From: Candidatus Omnitrophota bacterium
GTDB lineage: Bacteria > Omnitrophota > Gorgyraeia > S143-82
Reading direction: 5' to 3'
NCBI GenBank assembly: GCA_027034965.1
Contig: JALVWL010000032.1
Location: 1 to 14,762 of the forward strand
DNA length: 14,762 bases
Shown: piece after piece, positions 1 to 6,569 of the stretch
Numbering within the stretch: the stretch's first letter is position 1
How the letters are laid out: every line of letters starts with the position of its first letter
The notes under the pieces: generated by a model
The model's database searches: none
Told to the model about the DNA's origin: nothing
What the model saw: the letters and a program-made list of their open reading frames with translations, nothing else
Translations under genes and position numbers: made by a program

Positions 1-542
1 ATCCAGACGTGCTTGAGCTTATCAGGGGCCGCTCTGCCCATGTGATTGGGGCATTGAATTCTTTCTTTATCCTTATGAAGGGCCTGCCAACCGCGTATAA
101 TCGCGATATGCAGGAGGATAAGGCAGTATTGTTGGGCTGTAATGAGACGTTGCATTTGTGTGTAGAGATATTAACCGACCTTGTTGAGGGGATATCATGG
201 AATAAGGAGAAATTAGAGGAGGCCCTATCCAATGATTTCCTGTATGCAACCGATATTATGGAGGCCCTTATCCTGAATGGTATGAGTTGGAAAGACGCCC
301 ACCACAAGGTCGGCCAGTTGGTTTTGATGAGCGAGGAAAAGGGCAAAAGGTTGTCTGAATTGAGTAAGGATGAAAGGGAATTAGTGCTTGGCGATTTTAA
401 TTTTTCCGACGAGGATTGGAAGAAGTTTTTCTCTCCAGAGCGCAGTGTTGAGGCAAAGAAGACGTTTAATTCCACTTCGCCAGAGTCAGTGAAAAGACAG
501 ATTGCCTTCTGGGAGGAGGTATTTGAAGAAGAGGAAGACTAA
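1..542 (+). CDS. argH: Argininosuccinate lyase, C-terminal part (cut by window start)
   Basis: Last step of arginine synthesis: cleaves argininosuccinate to arginine and fumarate in the cytoplasm. The open frame runs from base 3 to a TAA at 540-542, with no start in the window. The first visible codons read PDVLELIRGR, which continues the lyase signature (GSSxMPQKKNPD...) just upstream of the window. The conserved AYNRDMQEDK stretch follows. The C-terminal helical domain ends in a SVEAKKTF-x-STSPESV segment, typical of the ArgH tail. About 180 codons are visible, so roughly the N-terminal 60 percent, including most catalytic residues, lies outside. GTG at base 9 is an internal valine, not a start. 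lysA follows after 14 bases, so the two are probably co-transcribed. The very acidic C-terminus (EEVFEEEED) is slightly unusual but harmless. Confidence 0.95.
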   Translation, partial: PDVLELIRGRSAHVIGALNSFFILMKGLPTAYNRDMQEDKAVLLGCNETLHLCVEILTDLVEGISWNKEKLEEALSNDFLYATDIMEALILNGMSWKDAHHKVGQLVLMSEEKGKRLSELSKDERELVLGDFNFSDEDWKKFFSPERSVEAKKTFNSTSPESVKRQIAFWEEVFEEEED

Positions 543-556
543 GAGAGGGAGAAAAT

Positions 557-1813
557 ATGCGAGAATTTTTTGAGTACAAAGACGGCCAGCTCTATTGTGA
601 ATCTGTGCCGGTAAAAGAGATAGTCAGGCGTTTTGGCACGCCTCTCTATATATATAGCAAGGCAAGTTTTTTATACAGGTTTAAGGCGCTTAAGGATGCA
701 TTTGACAGAGAAGGGCTAAAGCCGCTTATATGTTATTCAATAAAGGCCAATTCAAATCTTTCAGTCCTAAACACACTAAAGAAGGCAGGGGCTGGCTTTG
801 ATGTGGTCTCTGGCGGGGAGATATACCGGGCTATGCAGGTGGGTGGCTCTGCCAATAAATGCGTTTATGCAGGGGTTGGCAAAAGACGAGAAGACATAAA
901 GATGGCCCTTGAATGGGGGATATTGATGTTTAATGTTGAGTCTGAGGCTGAGCTGGAATTGATAGATGCGGTTGCCGCAAGGATGAAGAAGAAGGCCAGG
1001 GTTGCCCTGCGGATAAATCCCGACGTAGATGCGCGGACGCACGATTATATTACTACTGCCAAGAAGGAGAATAAGTTTGGCATAGATTTATATACCGCAG
1101 AGCAGATATTTGCGCGGCAAAAGCAGTATAAAAATGTCAAGATAATCGGGATACACATACATATAGGTTCGCAGATAGTAGATACCCGTCCCTATGCCCA
1201 GGCACTAAAGAAGGTGGAGAGGTTTATTAAATTGGTTTCAAAGAAATACGATGCGGGGCTGAAGTATATAAATATCGGTGGCGGGCTTGGAATTACCTAT
1301 AATGATGAGAAGGTGGATTCTCCAGAAGTGTTTGCAAAACGCGTCAGCCCTTATGTAAAACGGCTTGGGCTTAAGTTGATAATGGAACCAGGCAGGTTTA
1401 TTGCCGGTAACTCTGGGATATTTGTGTGCAGGGTTATTTATGTGAAAAAGACGCCAGCGAAAAACTTCGTGATTGTGGACGGTGCGATGAATGACCTGAT
1501 AAGGCCATCCCTTTATAAGGCCTATCACAGGATATGGCCGGTTGCCCCTGTTTCCCAAGAGGAGTTTGTATGCGATGTGGTGGGTCCTGTGTGTGAGTCA
1601 GGTGATTTCTTTGCAAAGGATAGAAGGCTGCCGATAGTCGGTCCTGGCGAGCTGCTGGCGGTGTTCAGCGCGGGTGCCTATGGGTTTGTTATGGCAAGCA
1701 ACTATAACTCCCGTCCCCTGCCGGCAGAAGTCCTGGTTGATGGAGATAAGGTGCACCTAGTAAGGCGGCGTCAGGGCTATAGGGATATGCTAAGACTGGA
1801 ACGCGTGATTTAA
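557..1813 (+). CDS. lysA: Diaminopimelate decarboxylase
   Basis: PLP enzyme that decarboxylates meso-diaminopimelate to lysine, the final lysine step. The 418-residue length is normal for LysA. It is a fold-type III enzyme. The PLP lysine is K63 in YSIKANSN, followed by GFDVVSGGE. Further motifs are the IHIHIGSQI histidine strand, the phosphate-binding GGGLGITY loop, EPGRFIAGN, the CESGD substrate motif, and GAYGF near the C-terminus. The ATG has a GAGGGAG ribosome site 5 bases upstream (545-551). It sits 14 bases after argH and likely shares its transcript. No dap genes follow; the next genes are on the other strand. Identity is secure; an ornithine/arginine decarboxylase is unlikely given the CESGD motif and length. 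Confidence 0.97.
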   Translation: MREFFEYKDGQLYCESVPVKEIVRRFGTPLYIYSKASFLYRFKALKDAFDREGLKPLICYSIKANSNLSVLNTLKKAGAGFDVVSGGEIYRAMQVGGSANKCVYAGVGKRREDIKMALEWGILMFNVESEAELELIDAVAARMKKKARVALRINPDVDARTHDYITTAKKENKFGIDLYTAEQIFARQKQYKNVKIIGIHIHIGSQIVDTRPYAQALKKVERFIKLVSKKYDAGLKYINIGGGLGITYNDEKVDSPEVFAKRVSPYVKRLGLKLIMEPGRFIAGNSGIFVCRVIYVKKTPAKNFVIVDGAMNDLIRPSLYKAYHRIWPVAPVSQEEFVCDVVGPVCESGDFFAKDRRLPIVGPGELLAVFSAGAYGFVMASNYNSRPLPAEVLVDGDKVHLVRRRQGYRDMLRLERVI

Positions 1814-1847
1814 TCCCAAATTATGCAATAGGGGATTGGTATTAAGA

Positions 1848-1875
1848 ATGAAGAATGGAGCATGGAGAATGGAGG
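1848..1875 (+). repeat. Degenerate heptamer tandem repeat
   Basis: Four 7-bp units in a row: ATGAAGA, ATGGAGC, ATGGAGA, ATGGAGG. They lie in the gap between lysA and the convergent operon. Such short tandem heptamers resemble the STRR-type repeats known from cyanobacteria and other genomes. I see no reading frame or promoter here; the function is unknown. Confidence 0.6.
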
Positions 1876-1949
1876 AATTTTTTTATTAAGAAAGAGAAAT
1901 ATCCCAGTAAACAAAAATCCTTCGTGCTTTATTCTTCTTTCTCCATGCT
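1859..1949. repeat. Inverted repeat enclosing the lysA 3' gap
   Basis: AGCATGGAGAA at 1859-1869 is matched exactly by its reverse complement at 1939-1949, 69 bases apart. Pairing extends imperfectly inward to 1876/1932, with G-T wobbles and a mismatch. The left arm is part of the heptamer repeat, so the right arm is best read as a second, inverted copy of the same element. It lies between two converging genes and could fold in transcripts from either side, but the loop is long and no T-run follows, so I do not call it a terminator. Confidence 0.5.
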
Positions 1950-1959
1950 TGATAAAATG

Positions 1960-2805
1960 CTATTGTATTCTGTTTGCTAAGGCAGAAATATCCACGAGAT
2001 CCTTAGGTGGAATCGCATTGCCATAAAGGCGGGCTATGTCAGGGCTAAAGGGGATTTTGACCACCAGAGGTATAGATTCTTCTTCGAGCCAACCTTCTAG
2101 TTGTCTGTCTAAATCCTCAGAGATCCCGCACTTATTCGCCACCCCAAGGATGTCTACATCAAACCTACGAAGTAGAGGGAGCAACCTCTGGGCATCGGAT
2201 ATCCCGGAAAGGGAGGCCTCCACCACCAATACCACCACATCTGCACCAGAGACAGCGGATATCACCGGACACCCCAATCCCGGCGGGCCGTCCACCAACA
2301 GCCAACTGCATCCCAAGGCCATTGCCCTCTTTCGGGCCCTTCCCTTCAACTCGCTTACCAGACGCCCGGAACTCCCTCGTCCCGGCAGGAGTTCCGCGTA
2401 GAGGATCTCTCCCCATTCGCTCTGGCCAAATAAGACATCCCCGGTCTCCTCCTCTACCATCTCTATCGCAGGCCTAGGACACACCAAGGCACAGACCCCA
2501 CAGCCCTCACACAGTTCTGGAATCACATAGGCCCTACTATTTCTTTCTTCTATCGCGGAAAACCTGCAGGTCTTCCAGCACCTGCCACATCCCTTACAGG
2601 CACCGGTATCCACTCGGGCCACCATACCCAAACGAACTCGCTGAGAAGAGACCTCCTCTGGTTTTAGCAGGAGGTGAAGGTTGGCAGCCTCCACATCGCA
2701 GTCGCAGATTACCTTTGTCTCAGATGCAGAGGCCAAGAGGGCGGTAATCAGCGTCTTGCCGGTGCCTCCCTTCCCGCTAACAACTACTATCTCCTTCGGC
2801 CTCAT
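1960..2805 (-). CDS. MinD-like P-loop ATPase with inserted 2x[4Fe-4S] ferredoxin domain (second copy)
   Basis: COG1149-type protein: a MinD/ParA-family ATPase with a ferredoxin domain inserted after the first strands. The deviant Walker A GKGGTGKT is at residues 11-18. Cluster ligands are C70, C73, C76, C80 and C99, C102, C105, C109, in two CxxCxxCxxxC sets. The Walker B-like segment VDGPPG is around D172. At 281 residues it has the family's usual size. It is expected in the cytoplasm. Such proteins sit next to NifX/NifB-type proteins in anaerobes, including the orange-protein (ORP) clusters of Desulfovibrio, and are thought to help metal-cluster assembly or positioning; the exact reaction is not established. 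The start is ATG, overlapping the stop of the upstream paralogue by 4 bp (ATGA), which suggests translational coupling. It is the last gene of the operon. Confidence 0.9.
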   Translation of the reverse strand: MRPKEIVVVSGKGGTGKTLITALLASASETKVICDCDVEAANLHLLLKPEEVSSQRVRLGMVARVDTGACKGCGRCWKTCRFSAIEERNSRAYVIPELCEGCGVCALVCPRPAIEMVEEETGDVLFGQSEWGEILYAELLPGRGSSGRLVSELKGRARKRAMALGCSWLLVDGPPGLGCPVISAVSGADVVVLVVEASLSGISDAQRLLPLLRRFDVDILGVANKCGISEDLDRQLEGWLEEESIPLVVKIPFSPDIARLYGNAIPPKDLVDISALANRIQ

Positions 2806-3656
2806 CTTTCCAATCTCTCCAGCAATGCATCTCGAATCCAGTCCAATATCCCTTTTAGGTCTGGGGAGACCGAATAAGGATCGCCCCCTTGGGCCAAGGC
2901 CCTGTGTGCCGCCTCACTGAAAGGTACTTTAGCCAATATTTCTATTTCCTCTTCTTCGCACACCTTTACACCGTCTCCATTGCCCATACCGTATCTGTTT
3001 ATCACAGCAAAGATCCTCATACCCGCATTCCTTGCCACCTGTACTACCTTGCGAAAGTCGTGGGCACCAAACGGGGTATCCTCAACCACGCCCAGAAGGA
3101 GATCCGCCCCCTCTACAGACTCCACAAAGGCACAACCACTGCCGGGTGGACAATCCAGTACAACCCAATCCCCAGCTACCTGTTCCGCCTTTACCTCCCT
3201 GATGACCGGACCAGGATTGGCCTGCCCAACCTCGAGCCACCCGCTCACCAATTCCAGACCCCTGCCCACCGCCTTAATTACCTCCCCTATCACTACCTCT
3301 TTCTCTACGATCGCCCTCTCCGGACAGACCAATACGCATCCCCCACAGCGATGGCAAAACTCTTCCAATACAGTTGCCTTATCGAATACGACAATCGCAT
3401 TAAAGTGACAAAATTCCTTACACCTGCCACAGGCTACGCAGTGCTCTGTTATCACGGCCGGCAGGGAGGAAATTACCTGCCTCCGATTGACCTCTCTAAG
3501 ATCGCTCAGAAAGAGATGGGAGTTAGGTTCCTCTACATCCAGATCCAGTAAAGAGACCTTTTCCCCTGTAGAGAGAAAGGCACGGGCCAGCCCCACCGCC
3601 AAGGTGGTCTTACCCGTGCCTCCTTTCCCTCCTGCAACAGCGATCCTGACAGCCAA
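2802..3656 (-). CDS. MinD-like P-loop ATPase with inserted 2x[4Fe-4S] ferredoxin domain (first copy)
   Basis: A paralogue of the next gene in the operon (284 residues), with the same architecture. The deviant Walker A GKGGTGKT is at residues 10-17. Two CxxCxxCxxxC sets are at C73/C76/C79/C83 and C101/C104/C107/C111. LDCPPGSGC (D168 region) serves as Walker B. The tandem pair suggests a heterodimer that could carry up to four [4Fe-4S] clusters; that is inference. The start is TTG at 3656, read on the minus strand. It is chosen because Walker A begins only ten residues later, no ATG precedes it, and the stop of the NifX-like gene is just 2 bases upstream. Re-initiation after that stop is the likely mode of translation. 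Function as for the paralogue: probably metal-cluster handling in an anaerobe, not cell division like true MinD. Confidence 0.9.
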   Translation of the reverse strand: MAVRIAVAGGKGGTGKTTLAVGLARAFLSTGEKVSLLDLDVEEPNSHLFLSDLREVNRRQVISSLPAVITEHCVACGRCKEFCHFNAIVVFDKATVLEEFCHRCGGCVLVCPERAIVEKEVVIGEVIKAVGRGLELVSGWLEVGQANPGPVIREVKAEQVAGDWVVLDCPPGSGCAFVESVEGADLLLGVVEDTPFGAHDFRKVVQVARNAGMRIFAVINRYGMGNGDGVKVCEEEEIEILAKVPFSEAAHRALAQGGDPYSVSPDLKGILDWIRDALLERLER

Positions 3657-3658
3657 CC

Positions 3659-3985
3659 TTACTGGCCCCCTTGCGCGCTCAGGAACTGCCTGATTACCTC
3701 CTCGCCTCTGCCAGAGTAATCCTCATAGGCCTTTATTCCTGCCATGGCCAATAGGTCCTTGGCCTTGGGCCCGATGTTGCCTGCCAGAAGCACATCCACT
3801 GAACGATCCCTAAGGGTCTGGACCGCTGCGGATCCTGCGCCGCTGGAGGCTTCAAACCCGGGGTTTTCCACCACCTCGTAGCGGCCTGACTTCGAATCGT
3901 ATATCAGAAACCACTGGGCCCGACCGAACTTCTCGTCCATCAAGGCCTCCTTGCTCGGGGCAGAGACAGGTACTGCTATCCTCAT
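3659..3985 (-). CDS. NifX/NifB-type dinitrogenase iron-molybdenum cofactor-binding family protein
   Basis: A small single-domain protein (108 residues) of the COG1433 family. Members bind Fe-Mo or Mo-Cu-S clusters (NifX, NafY, the C-terminus of NifB, orange protein). Family marks are the N-terminal strand MRIAVPVS, a KFGRA segment at 19-23, a NPG turn near 41, a GAG at 49-51, and GNIGPKA at 69-75. No other nitrogen-fixation gene is present, so a role in nitrogenase is not supported. Association with the two ferredoxin-ATPases matches ORP-type clusters. ATG overlaps the stop of the upstream DUF5320 gene by 4 bp. A GAGGAGG ribosome site (minus strand, 3993-3999) about 7 bases before it supports this start. 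Cofactor identity cannot be read from sequence. Confidence 0.88.
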   Translation of the reverse strand: MRIAVPVSAPSKEALMDEKFGRAQWFLIYDSKSGRYEVVENPGFEASSGAGSAAVQTLRDRSVDVLLAGNIGPKAKDLLAMAGIKAYEDYSGRGEEVIRQFLSAQGGQ

Positions 3986-4254
3986 CCTTGATCCTCCTCG
4001 AGTTGTCTCCTCAGTCGCTCCCTCTGGGCGTCCAGGGCAGAAAGTTGGGCCCGAAGGATCTCCTTTCGCTTTTCCTCAGACATGGGTGCGGAAGCGCTAC
4101 TCCAAAACCACTGCCAGCCCATACCTCTACCCCAACCGCGTCCAAGGCCTCTCCCCCGCACAAGACCCGGGATACCCGCGCCAGCGCAGGACCCAAGTCC
4201 CCGTCCAGTCCTTGGGCCCAAGCCCATCGGTCCGGTTCCGTCTCCCCAAGGCAT
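3982..4254 (-). CDS. Small glycine-rich DUF5320 family protein
   Basis: 90 residues in two parts. The N-terminal half (1 to about 48) is rich in Gly, Arg and Trp and opens with the family signature PWGDGTGPMG, followed by GPRTGRG and a single Cys23. The C-terminal half (about 58-88) is a charged helix, EEKRKEILRAQL onward, likely a coiled coil. This family repeatedly accompanies COG1433 and MinD-ferredoxin genes in anaerobes; its function is unknown. The frame stays open upstream to 4386, but the start at 4254 is chosen because an almost ideal ribosome site lies 7 bases before it and because the signature begins at this methionine. The longer frame would overlap the DUF134 gene by over 100 bases. 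It ends inside the start of the NifX-like gene (ATGA). Confidence 0.85.
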   Translation of the reverse strand: MPWGDGTGPMGLGPRTGRGLGSCAGAGIPGLVRGRGLGRGWGRGMGWQWFWSSASAPMSEEKRKEILRAQLSALDAQRERLRRQLEEDQG

Positions 4255-4257
4255 AAT

Positions 4258-4267
4258 ATCACCTCCT
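4258..4267 (-). promoter_or_regulatory. Strong ribosome binding site for the DUF5320 gene
   Basis: On the minus strand this reads AGGAGGTGAT, a full complement of the 16S rRNA 3' end. It decides the start at 4254 over a longer in-frame option, and suggests this small protein is translated at a high rate compared with its neighbours. Confidence 0.85.
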
Positions 4268-4268
4268 C

Positions 4269-4700
4269 TTAATACCTTCCTCTTCTCCTGTGCCTTCGAC
4301 CAAATCCACCTCCCCATACCGAGAGGTGAGTAGATCCGCACTCCGGACAGCTCTGGCTGTCCTTTGCGGTCCAGGTAGAGTCGCAATCCTCGCAGAAAAA
4401 TCTCTCGGACTGCAGGCTTACCGGCCCCTTCTCTACCGCCAAGGCCCAGCCCTCAACCAGGGCCTTGGCCATTTTCTCGTGGGCACTGGCAAGCAGTCTC
4501 GTGAGCGTGGGCCGGGATATCCCCATCCTCTCCGCTGCCTCCTCGTGGCTCAGTCCACACAGGTCCACCAGCCTCATCGCCTCGCACTCGTCCAAGGTCA
4601 TCCTCAACACCCCCAAGGCCCTTATAGGGATCCCTTGGGGCTTAAAGACCCTTACTATCGGTGGACTGCTGACTATCCTGTCTTTTTTAGGTCTGCTCAT
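4269..4700 (-). CDS. DUF134 family DNA-binding protein with C-terminal zinc ribbon
   Basis: A likely transcription regulator, 143 residues. The N-terminus MSRPKKDR and the FKPQGIP segment (19-25) are DUF134 (COG1342) marks. A sigma-70 region-4-like helix-turn-helix spans about 36-82 (LDECEAMRL, then LSHEEAAERMGISRPTLTRL). A C-terminal extension carries C103-x2-C106 and C118-x2-C121, a probable zinc ribbon, then a basic tail ending RRHRRRGRY. The open frame extends upstream to 4826, but that extra stretch includes promoter and palindrome DNA, so the family-typical MSRPKK start is used. The ribosome site is weak (GTAAGAAG directly upstream). It is first in the five-gene operon, beside a perfect palindrome, which fits an autoregulator of this cluster. 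The signal it senses is unknown; the cysteines make metal or redox plausible. Confidence 0.9.
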   Translation of the reverse strand: MSRPKKDRIVSSPPIVRVFKPQGIPIRALGVLRMTLDECEAMRLVDLCGLSHEEAAERMGISRPTLTRLLASAHEKMAKALVEGWALAVEKGPVSLQSERFFCEDCDSTWTAKDSQSCPECGSTHLSVWGGGFGRRHRRRGRY

Positions 4701-4710
4701 CTTCTTACCC

Positions 4711-4734
4711 AGTTTTGAACTATAGTTCAAAACT
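4711..4734. promoter_or_regulatory. Perfect 24-bp palindrome, likely operator
   Basis: The half-site AGTTTTGAACTA is followed directly by its exact reverse complement; the match ends at 4710/4735. It begins immediately downstream of the minus-strand -10 box, so it covers the expected start site of the DUF134 operon. It ends 10 bases before that start codon. This is where a repressor would block transcription. DUF134 itself is the natural candidate ligand. A role as an RNA hairpin is less likely, because only part of it would be in the transcript. Confidence 0.75.
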
Positions 4735-4763
4735 ATAATACAAACAAATCTCGTAATTTGCAA
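4735..4763 (-). promoter_or_regulatory. Sigma70-type promoter of the DUF134 operon
   Basis: Read on the minus strand: -35 TTGCAA (4758-4763), a 17-base spacer, then -10 TATTAT (4735-4740). The -35 matches consensus at 4 of 6 positions and the -10 at 5 of 6. The predicted start is near 4728, inside the palindrome, giving a leader of roughly 28 bases. This differs from Desulfovibrio ORP operons, which I recall as sigma54-dependent. Confidence 0.65.
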
Positions 4764-4798
4764 GACAAATTTAGCTTGGATTATGTATTGGGGATTTG

Positions 4799-4807
4799 TG
4801 ATATAAT
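4799..4807 (+). promoter_or_regulatory. Extended -10 promoter for the chemosensory operon
   Basis: TGATATAAT combines a perfect -10 TATAAT (4802-4807) with the TGn extension, so a good -35 is not required; the nearest, TTGGAT at 4776, is 20 bases away. The start would fall near 4814, leaving about 35 bases of leader before the kinase ATG. Confidence 0.6.
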
Positions 4808-4848
4808 GGAACTCGTTGTGCGACAAAGAAAAAAGCTAAAAATTTGTT

Positions 4849-6513
4849 ATGGTCTGGTCGAAACAATCTAAATTATTGTGGAAGCGCATAGCATTAGTCT
4901 TTTCTATTATCGTATTTATTGCAGGCATCTCTAATATAGCTGTCCTATCTTATATATATTATTCTACCTTTAAAAGGGTTGCTGTTTTTGGTGCATTCCA
5001 CGCAGCCAAAAAGGTAAATGAGGAACTGAATTTTTTATTAAGTGTTTACATAGAAGACCTTGAATTTATTGTTAATCTGATAGAACATGGTATTGTTAGG
5101 GATAAAGATGAAATACATAGATTGCTTGTTTCTCTAAATTCTTTTCATCCAGAACTAAAGACAATATGTTTTCTCAGGAACAATACCCATATCTGCTCAA
5201 ATTGTTACGATATTAATTGGGATAAATACCTTCCTAAAGAAAATAACACAGTATCGGATGTTAAGTTTATAAATGAGATAAAGGAAAATGCAATGATAAT
5301 TACACATAGTTTCTCAGGTGAGCAGCTAATTTCGGTATTGCCTGTTTATAATTTGTGGAATAAACTCTCTCAAAATATTCCTATGGATAAATTTGATATA
5401 TATGTAATAGACCGCAGTGGCCATCTTATCTTTTCTCCCAAGTTAAGCACAGTGATTAGCACAAAGAAAAATATTATTGATAGCGAAAAACTAAAACAGA
5501 TGCAATTTATCCCTTCACAGGATAGGTTTGGTTTTACTGCGATGGCAAAATTTAAGGCATCTTCTCGGCCAGTATATTTTCTGATTGGTTTTGTCTGGGG
5601 GTGGGTGATGCTTGTTATTTTGGTGATAGTATTTTTATCTATTTCGTATATTTTATCTAAGAGGATGTTAGGAGATCTGCACCAGATCTATCCTTTTATA
5701 GAGAGGATTTCAAAAGGAGATTTTGAAGGCAAACTGGATATCAAAAGAGATGATGAGATAGGGGTCTTAGCTGAGTACGTAAACCGCATGGTTGATGAGA
5801 TAAAGAAGTATCGCTGCAGGTCAAATATATGGGCAGTTGGAAATGCGGTTGCATGGATACGGCACGAGATAAAAAATAAATTGGTTCCCGTAAAGGCGTT
5901 TTTAGAGGGATTACCCAATAGATGCGATGGCAGTGAATTTGTAAACAAGCTTGGCAATATCGCATTGAAAGAGGTGATTGACTGCGAATCGCTTTTGTCA
6001 GAGCTTTCCTTATTAGGCAATAAGATATTGCTCCATAGAGAGAATGTAAACTTGGCTCCGTTTTTATATGATGTCGTTAATCGTTTTTCAATGATGGTGT
6101 TTAATAAGGATATTTCTTTGTTTGTGGAATGTTCAGATTACTTAACGATATGCATTGATAAGGATAAATTTGCGCTATGCCTTTATAATGTGATACTAAA
6201 TGCAATAGAGGCCATGGGCGATAAGGGAGAGATACACGTAAAGGCATATGTAGATGGCAAGTTTACTGTTATCGAGATAAAGGATACTGGACCAGGGATC
6301 CCTGAGCCTATAAGATCAAGGGCGTTTGAGCCATTTGTTAGTGGAAAAAGTGAGGATGGCATATATAGGAGAAGAGGAATAGGCCTTACTATTGTCTATA
6401 ACTTGGTAAATGCCCATGGCGGTGAAATCTTTTTTGAGACAGATGAAGAAACCGGCACCACATTCTTCATAAAAATTCCGAATCGCTGCCTCGAAAGTGG
6501 AAAAATATCATAA
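4849..6513 (+). CDS. Membrane sensor histidine kinase (Cache-like sensor, HAMP, HisKA/HATPase)
   Basis: 554 residues. TM1 is at about 14-36 and TM2 at about 242-268, enclosing an extracytoplasmic sensor of some 200 residues. Its long N-terminal helix and YVIDRSGHLIFSP strand resemble dCache domains. HAMP follows at about 269-321. The phospho-acceptor is H339 in WIRHEIKNKL, an NtrY-like H box with Lys where Pro is common. ATPase marks are the N box LYNVILNAIEA (446-454), G1 DTGPGIP (from 479), and G2 RRGIGLTI (508-515). The sensor contains H115, C116 and C119 (HICSNC), a possible metal or redox site. No clear ribosome site precedes the ATG. It is first in the operon and followed by a response regulator, its presumed partner. 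The ligand is unknown. Confidence 0.92.
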   Translation: MVWSKQSKLLWKRIALVFSIIVFIAGISNIAVLSYIYYSTFKRVAVFGAFHAAKKVNEELNFLLSVYIEDLEFIVNLIEHGIVRDKDEIHRLLVSLNSFHPELKTICFLRNNTHICSNCYDINWDKYLPKENNTVSDVKFINEIKENAMIITHSFSGEQLISVLPVYNLWNKLSQNIPMDKFDIYVIDRSGHLIFSPKLSTVISTKKNIIDSEKLKQMQFIPSQDRFGFTAMAKFKASSRPVYFLIGFVWGWVMLVILVIVFLSISYILSKRMLGDLHQIYPFIERISKGDFEGKLDIKRDDEIGVLAEYVNRMVDEIKKYRCRSNIWAVGNAVAWIRHEIKNKLVPVKAFLEGLPNRCDGSEFVNKLGNIALKEVIDCESLLSELSLLGNKILLHRENVNLAPFLYDVVNRFSMMVFNKDISLFVECSDYLTICIDKDKFALCLYNVILNAIEAMGDKGEIHVKAYVDGKFTVIEIKDTGPGIPEPIRSRAFEPFVSGKSEDGIYRRRGIGLTIVYNLVNAHGGEIFFETDEETGTTFFIKIPNRCLESGKIS

Positions 6514-6569
6514 GAATTGGGAAAACTATCATTCTATTTTTCTTGTTTTTTTCTATAATAAAATCACAT

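Noticed and set aside
1813..1836. Possible lysA terminator: AATCCC pairing with GGGATT
   Set aside because: The stem is only 6 bp with a 14-base loop and no T-run follows, so it does not look like an intrinsic terminator.
2036..3693. Long + strand open frames opposite the two ATPase genes
   Set aside because: They are antisense shadows of GC-rich coding sequence; the minus-strand frames contain complete Walker and ferredoxin motifs.
4269..4826. Longer DUF134 reading frame starting at 4826
   Set aside because: The extra 42 residues cover the promoter and palindrome and are unlike the family; MSRPKK is the usual N-terminus.
6513..6552. Possible terminator between kinase and regulator (AGAAT/ATTCT plus T-rich tract)
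   Set aside because: The stem is 5 bp and AT-rich; a functional terminator would also separate a likely cognate pair.
6554..6559. TATAAT just upstream of the response regulator
   Set aside because: No matching -35 or TGn extension was found, and the start site would fall almost at the ATG; in AT-rich DNA this is likely chance.
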